From Streptomyces sp. NBC_01304 (GTDB lineage Bacteria > Actinomycetota > Actinomycetes > Streptomycetales > Streptomycetaceae), in the NCBI RefSeq assembly GCF_035975855.1, contig NZ_CP109055.1:1426001-1490000 (forward strand): a stretch of 64,000 bases of DNA, read 5' to 3'. Made by a program: the position numbers and the translations under genes. Of this stretch, positions 61,204-64,000 are shown in pieces. Position 1 is the first letter of the stretch. Each line of letters opens with the position of its first letter. Under the pieces are notes generated by a model. That model saw nothing but the letters and a program-made list of their open reading frames with translations, had not been told where the DNA came from and ran no database searches.

Positions 61204-61614
61204 TCAGGAGGTCCGGGCGGGGGCCGGCTGGTAGGTCACCCGCCCGTTGATCCGTACCGACTCCTGGATGCCACGCGGCACATCGGCATCCACTCGCCCT
61301 TCGATCTCGTCCCCGGCCGCGATGCCGGCGTACTCACACCGAATCGTCTCGCCTGCGACCACGCACTCGCGGCTCACCCGGGTGACCGGCAGGTGGGGAG
61401 TGAGCCGGTGGGTCAGGACGACGTGGCGGGCGGTCCGGTCACCGGTGTTGGTCAGCTTCCAGGTCCAGCCGAGGCGGTGTCCTTGCTCGCTGATCTCGGG
61501 TTCGCCGTAGACGAACGTGAGGTCCGCGTCCGCCGTAGCTGTGGGCGAGTTGAGCACTCCGAGGCCCGTGAGAGCTGTGACCGCGAGGAAGAGGGTCAGA
61601 GTCCTGGATCGCAT
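61204..61614 (-). CDS. Small secreted protein (DUF11-like)
   Basis: A 136-residue exported protein with an N-terminal signal peptide (residues 1-28, ending TATADA). The mature part is one beta-sandwich domain with the pattern WTWKLTNTGDRTARHVVLTH and a disulphide pair (CVVAGETIRC), similar to DUF11/conserved-repeat domains of surface proteins. Role unknown. Confidence 0.8.
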   Translation of the reverse strand: MRSRTLTLFLAVTALTGLGVLNSPTATADADLTFVYGEPEISEQGHRLGWTWKLTNTGDRTARHVVLTHRLTPHLPVTRVSRECVVAGETIRCEYAGIAAGDEIEGRVDADVPRGIQESVRINGRVTYQPAPARTS

Positions 61615-61795
61615 GAAGACCTGCTTTCGTCGAGGGCGGCCGCATCAAGGCCGATACATTGCGAACTCCTAACCCCCAAAGCTCGGCTCCAGAACGGCGT
61701 TTCGCCTGTTCGGCCTACCAATCGCCGGACGTGCAGGGGCACGAGTGAGCGGATAGATTGCCCCGACGCAGTCAACGACAGGGGTGGGGTGCCGG

Positions 61796-62374
61796 ATGAC
61801 GGACAGTGCGGATTTCGCGGTAAGTGGCTGGCGCAATCGGGTGGTTGAGATCCCTGCGCAGAATGCTGCCCGCCCGACGGTGCTGGAATTTCGAGGCGGC
61901 TGGTTCACCTCCCAGTACAGCCTGGACGCACTGGAAACGGTCCAGAATCAGGAGGCGGTCGGCCCCAGTCTCGCAACCGTCATGGGGCTCGGACCGGATC
62001 GTTTCGTGCTCCCTGCCGGCTGCGACCGTGTCCGCGTCCGTCGGTTCACCACCAAGGGCAACTCCATCGCCCACGGGCCGTGGCACCTGCGCGTCGTACC
62101 CGTTGAGGAGTTGACGCAACTCAGCGAAGACGTGGTCAAGGGAAAGCACAGCAGCCTTCTGTTCCATTCGGGACCAGGGGCGAACCTGAGATTCGAGTGG
62201 GACAGCGGTGATGGCGGAGCCCTCTACTTCCGGAGCTTCACCGACGACGAGGAGCGGCCTCTCACGCAGAACCAGGCACTGCGAGGGATAGCAGCAGTGC
62301 CGTCCGAAGGGCTGCTGCGTATCCAGGGGTACGGCCGGTGGCAGCTGCAACTGATACAGGGAGGATCACGTTGA
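61796..62374 (+). CDS. Hypothetical protein, first of a three-gene operon
   Basis: A 192-residue soluble protein rich in beta strands; it has only one Cys (GCDRV). No family recognised. The stop overlaps the TTG start of the TmrB-like gene as TTGA, showing tight coupling, and the nitrilase gene follows. So it likely works with the kinase. Confidence 0.72.
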   Translation: MTDSADFAVSGWRNRVVEIPAQNAARPTVLEFRGGWFTSQYSLDALETVQNQEAVGPSLATVMGLGPDRFVLPAGCDRVRVRRFTTKGNSIAHGPWHLRVVPVEELTQLSEDVVKGKHSSLLFHSGPGANLRFEWDSGDGGALYFRSFTDDEERPLTQNQALRGIAAVPSEGLLRIQGYGRWQLQLIQGGSR

Positions 62375-62904
62375 TCGTCTGGGTGAACGGCGCATTCGGC
62401 AGCGGAAAGACCACGCTGGTGGACGAGTTGAGGAAGCGCCGGCCCGAAGCACTCGTCTTCGACCCGGAGACGGTCGGCTATCTCCTGCGGAGAATCGTGG
62501 AGGTGCCGACCGGCGACTTCCAGGACCTTCGGCTGTGGCGGCGGCAGGTCGGCGAGCTGGCGGTCGGGCTGGTCGCGGAGTACGGCCGTCCGGTCCTGGT
62601 CCCGATGACCCTGGTCGACCCGGGTTATGTCGGCGAGATCTTCAGCGCGTTCAGCGACGCGGGCATCGACGTCCACCACTTCTTCCTCAAGGTCCCCCGG
62701 GATGTTCTGGAGCAGCGGATCGACGGCCGCAGTTTCACCCCGGACGACCCTGAGCAGGACGAACAGGTCCGGCGCTGGTGCAAGGGCCGGATCGAGGACT
62801 GCATGGCCGCGGCCGACACCCTGCCCCGCGACACGGTGTTCCTGGACGGCCAGCTCACTCCGACCGCCCTGGCGGAGGAGGTGCTGGCCCGGCTGGCATG
62901 CTGA
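62371..62904 (+). CDS. TmrB-like P-loop ATPase
   Basis: A 177-residue protein that closely follows the TmrB layout: MIVWVNGAFGSGKTTLVDEL with Walker A GAFGSGKT at residues 7-14, then LVFDPETVGYLLR and LRLWRRQVGELAVGL. TmrB gives tunicamycin resistance in Bacillus, probably by binding the drug with ATP. The TTG start has GGGAGG 7 bases upstream. Target compound unknown; it is coupled to genes on both sides. Confidence 0.85.
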   Translation: MIVWVNGAFGSGKTTLVDELRKRRPEALVFDPETVGYLLRRIVEVPTGDFQDLRLWRRQVGELAVGLVAEYGRPVLVPMTLVDPGYVGEIFSAFSDAGIDVHHFFLKVPRDVLEQRIDGRSFTPDDPEQDEQVRRWCKGRIEDCMAAADTLPRDTVFLDGQLTPTALAEEVLARLAC

Positions 62905-62909
62905 GGTCC

Positions 62910-63617
62910 ATGAAGATCGCGACAGCTCAGTTCACCTGCGTTCCCGTTGACATCCCGGCGAATGTGCAGCAGATGGCCGCCCTCGCCGGCGAGGCGCGTA
63001 CGAAGGGTGCCGAGCTGGTGGTGTTCCCTGAGCTGTCGCTCACCGGGTACGAGCTCGAAGCCGTGGCCGCCCGCCCCGATCTTTGGCTGCGGGCGGACGA
63101 CCCGCGTCTGGAGGCGATCCGGGCGAGCGGTGTCGCCTGCGTCGTCAACTGTGCCGCCCCCACTGGCGGAGAGCGGCCTGCCATCGAGACGCTGGTGTTC
63201 GGGAGCGACGGCGAACTGATCACCACGTACCGCAAGCAGCATCTGTTCGAGCACGAGCAGGACGTATTCGAAGCGGGCCGGCGCGACGGGCGGTTCGAGG
63301 TCGGAGGGCTGCGTTTCGCTCTGGCCACCTGCTTCGACAACCACTTCCCGGAGCTGGCCTCCCGTGGCGCCGCCGACGGGTGTCAGGTGCATCTGGCCAG
63401 CTCGCTGTACGGCACGGGCGGCGGCGTGGAAGAACTGGCGACGGTGTATCCGGGTATCGCCAAGGACTTCGGCCTGCACGTCGTCGTGGCCAACCATGTC
63501 GGCCCGGCCGGCGCCTGGACCGGCTGTGGCCGCTCCGCGCTGTGGGCCCCGGGCGGCGCCCTTCTCGCGCAGGCCGACGCCGACCGGCCCATGGTGGTCG
63601 TCGCCGACGTCGGATAG
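62910..63617 (+). CDS. Nitrilase-superfamily carbon-nitrogen hydrolase
   Basis: A 235-residue hydrolase with the Glu-Lys-Cys triad: Glu41 in FPELSLTGYE, Lys109 in YRKQHLFEHE and Cys141 in TCFDNHFPE. The length and motif context suit an amidase branch such as omega-amidase. ATG at 62910 is the family start; one at 62898 overlaps the TmrB-like stop. Third gene of the operon. Substrate unknown. Confidence 0.9.
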   Translation: MKIATAQFTCVPVDIPANVQQMAALAGEARTKGAELVVFPELSLTGYELEAVAARPDLWLRADDPRLEAIRASGVACVVNCAAPTGGERPAIETLVFGSDGELITTYRKQHLFEHEQDVFEAGRRDGRFEVGGLRFALATCFDNHFPELASRGAADGCQVHLASSLYGTGGGVEELATVYPGIAKDFGLHVVVANHVGPAGAWTGCGRSALWAPGGALLAQADADRPMVVVADVG

Positions 63618-63637
63618 GCGTACGGGCCGGGCTCCTG

Positions 63638-63670
63638 CTTGACCCTGACGTGCGGGTCAAGGGTTAGCGT
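63638..63670 (+). promoter_or_regulatory. MerR-type promoter with dyad
   Basis: CTTGACCC (63638-63645) and GGGTCAAG (63654-63661) form a perfect 8-base inverted repeat. The -35 TTGACC (63639) and -10 TTAGCG/TAGCGT (63664-63670) are separated by 19-20 bases, the long spacing that MerR regulators twist. It lies upstream of the oxidoreductase gene at 63732. No merR gene is in the window. Confidence 0.7.
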
Positions 63671-63731
63671 CCCTCCGCCGCTCACAAGCGAGGTGGGCCG
63701 CTCCCCCGAACCTGACAGGAAGATGCACTCG

Positions 63732-64000
63732 ATGACGACTCCGGCCCGGACACCCGCCCTGCCCCGCACCACCCGCGAAATCCGCCTCACCTCCGATCCC
63801 CGAGGGCTGCCGTCGGCCGAGCACTTCACCGTGGTCGAGACGCCGCTGCCCGTCCCCGGGCCCGGCCAGGTGCTCGTGCGGAACCGGCACTTCTTGGTCT
63901 TTCCCGGCCTGCGTACGTTGATCGGAGGAGAGACCGACGGCGTGCCGCTGCCCCCGCTGCGCAGCGGGGACACCCTCTTCGGACCCGCCGTCGGCGAGGT
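63732..64000 (+). CDS. MDR-family NADP-dependent oxidoreductase, 5' part
   Basis: The first 89 codons of a medium-chain reductase of the prostaglandin reductase/quinone oxidoreductase kind: TREIRLTSDPRGLPSAEHF, then PGPGQVLVRNRHFLVFPGLR and SGDTLFGPAVGEV. It continues beyond the right edge. ATG at 63732 has AGGAAG nine bases upstream. The MerR-type promoter before it suggests induction by an electrophile or quinone. Confidence 0.85.
   Translation, partial: MTTPARTPALPRTTREIRLTSDPRGLPSAEHFTVVETPLPVPGPGQVLVRNRHFLVFPGLRTLIGGETDGVPLPPLRSGDTLFGPAVGE

Overview
The window looks like a piece of a Streptomyces (or close Streptomycetaceae) chromosome. The DNA is very G+C rich with G/C in nearly every third codon position. 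GTG and TTG starts are frequent, many genes are weakly led or leaderless, and several families known mainly from Streptomyces are present (DUF6629, DUF6214, WXG100-like secreted proteins with large helical partners, a long class II argininosuccinate synthase). Apart from urease and argG it is accessory in character: divergent regulator/target pairs, transporters, methyltransferases, acetyltransferases, small lipoproteins, gene fragments and repeats. I found no rRNA, tRNA, CRISPR array, intact IS or prophage.

Layout. 1-5996 (all minus): urease operon in the order urea transporter, ureA, a CbiX-like chelatase with a His-rich tail, ureB, ureC, ureF, ureG, ureD (ureD runs off the left edge). 6215-10120: sugar kinase, acyl-CoA dehydrogenase-like enzyme, Met/His-rich membrane protein, ECF sigma factor. 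10244-20934: divergent regulator/target pairs (LysR/MFS, TetR/DoxX, AraC/metallo-hydrolase), a DUF4267 gene with a pair of operators but no regulator, and two methyltransferases around a second MFS pump. 21043-27198: DUF6629 and AraC genes, then a three-gene set of WXG100-like protein, large helical protein and membrane-anchored protein. 27570-33900: K+/H+ antiporter pair, NarL-type two-component system and a large LuxR ATPase regulator. 34042-43284: acetyltransferases, DHFR-fold enzyme, TetR/SRPBCC pair with twin operators, LysR with a diaminopropionate ammonia-lyase-like enzyme and an SDR, and a 195-bp MITE. 43354-45570: an L,D-transpeptidase lipoprotein divergent from an ECF sigma factor and a membrane protein whose outer domain looks like a dead copy of the transpeptidase. 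45587-54505: HAD phosphatase, TetR, LVIVD protein and DUF305 lipoprotein, DUF6214, FprA-like reductase, HExxH protein, aldo/keto reductase, frameshifted MarR-like gene. 54689-64000: argG, redox-dead AhpD-like protein, GNAT, lipoproteins, DMT transporter, kinases, a frameshifted DHFR-fold gene, a coupled three-gene operon (unknown, TmrB-like, nitrilase), and a partial oxidoreductase behind a MerR-type promoter.

How genes work together. The urease block is one transcription unit from urea uptake to nickel insertion; it has no ureE in the part seen, and the His-tailed chelatase is the obvious candidate to cover nickel handling. The sigma factor at 44445 and the membrane protein at 44932 overlap by 8 bases, and the latter resembles the neighbouring transpeptidase without its catalytic His and Cys, suggesting a cell-wall-sensing anti-sigma system. 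Many intergenic regions carry clear dyad operators that predict local regulation. Several genes are broken or remnant: a VOC tail, a MarR-like frameshift, a DHFR-fold G-tract frameshift and a probable TetR stub.
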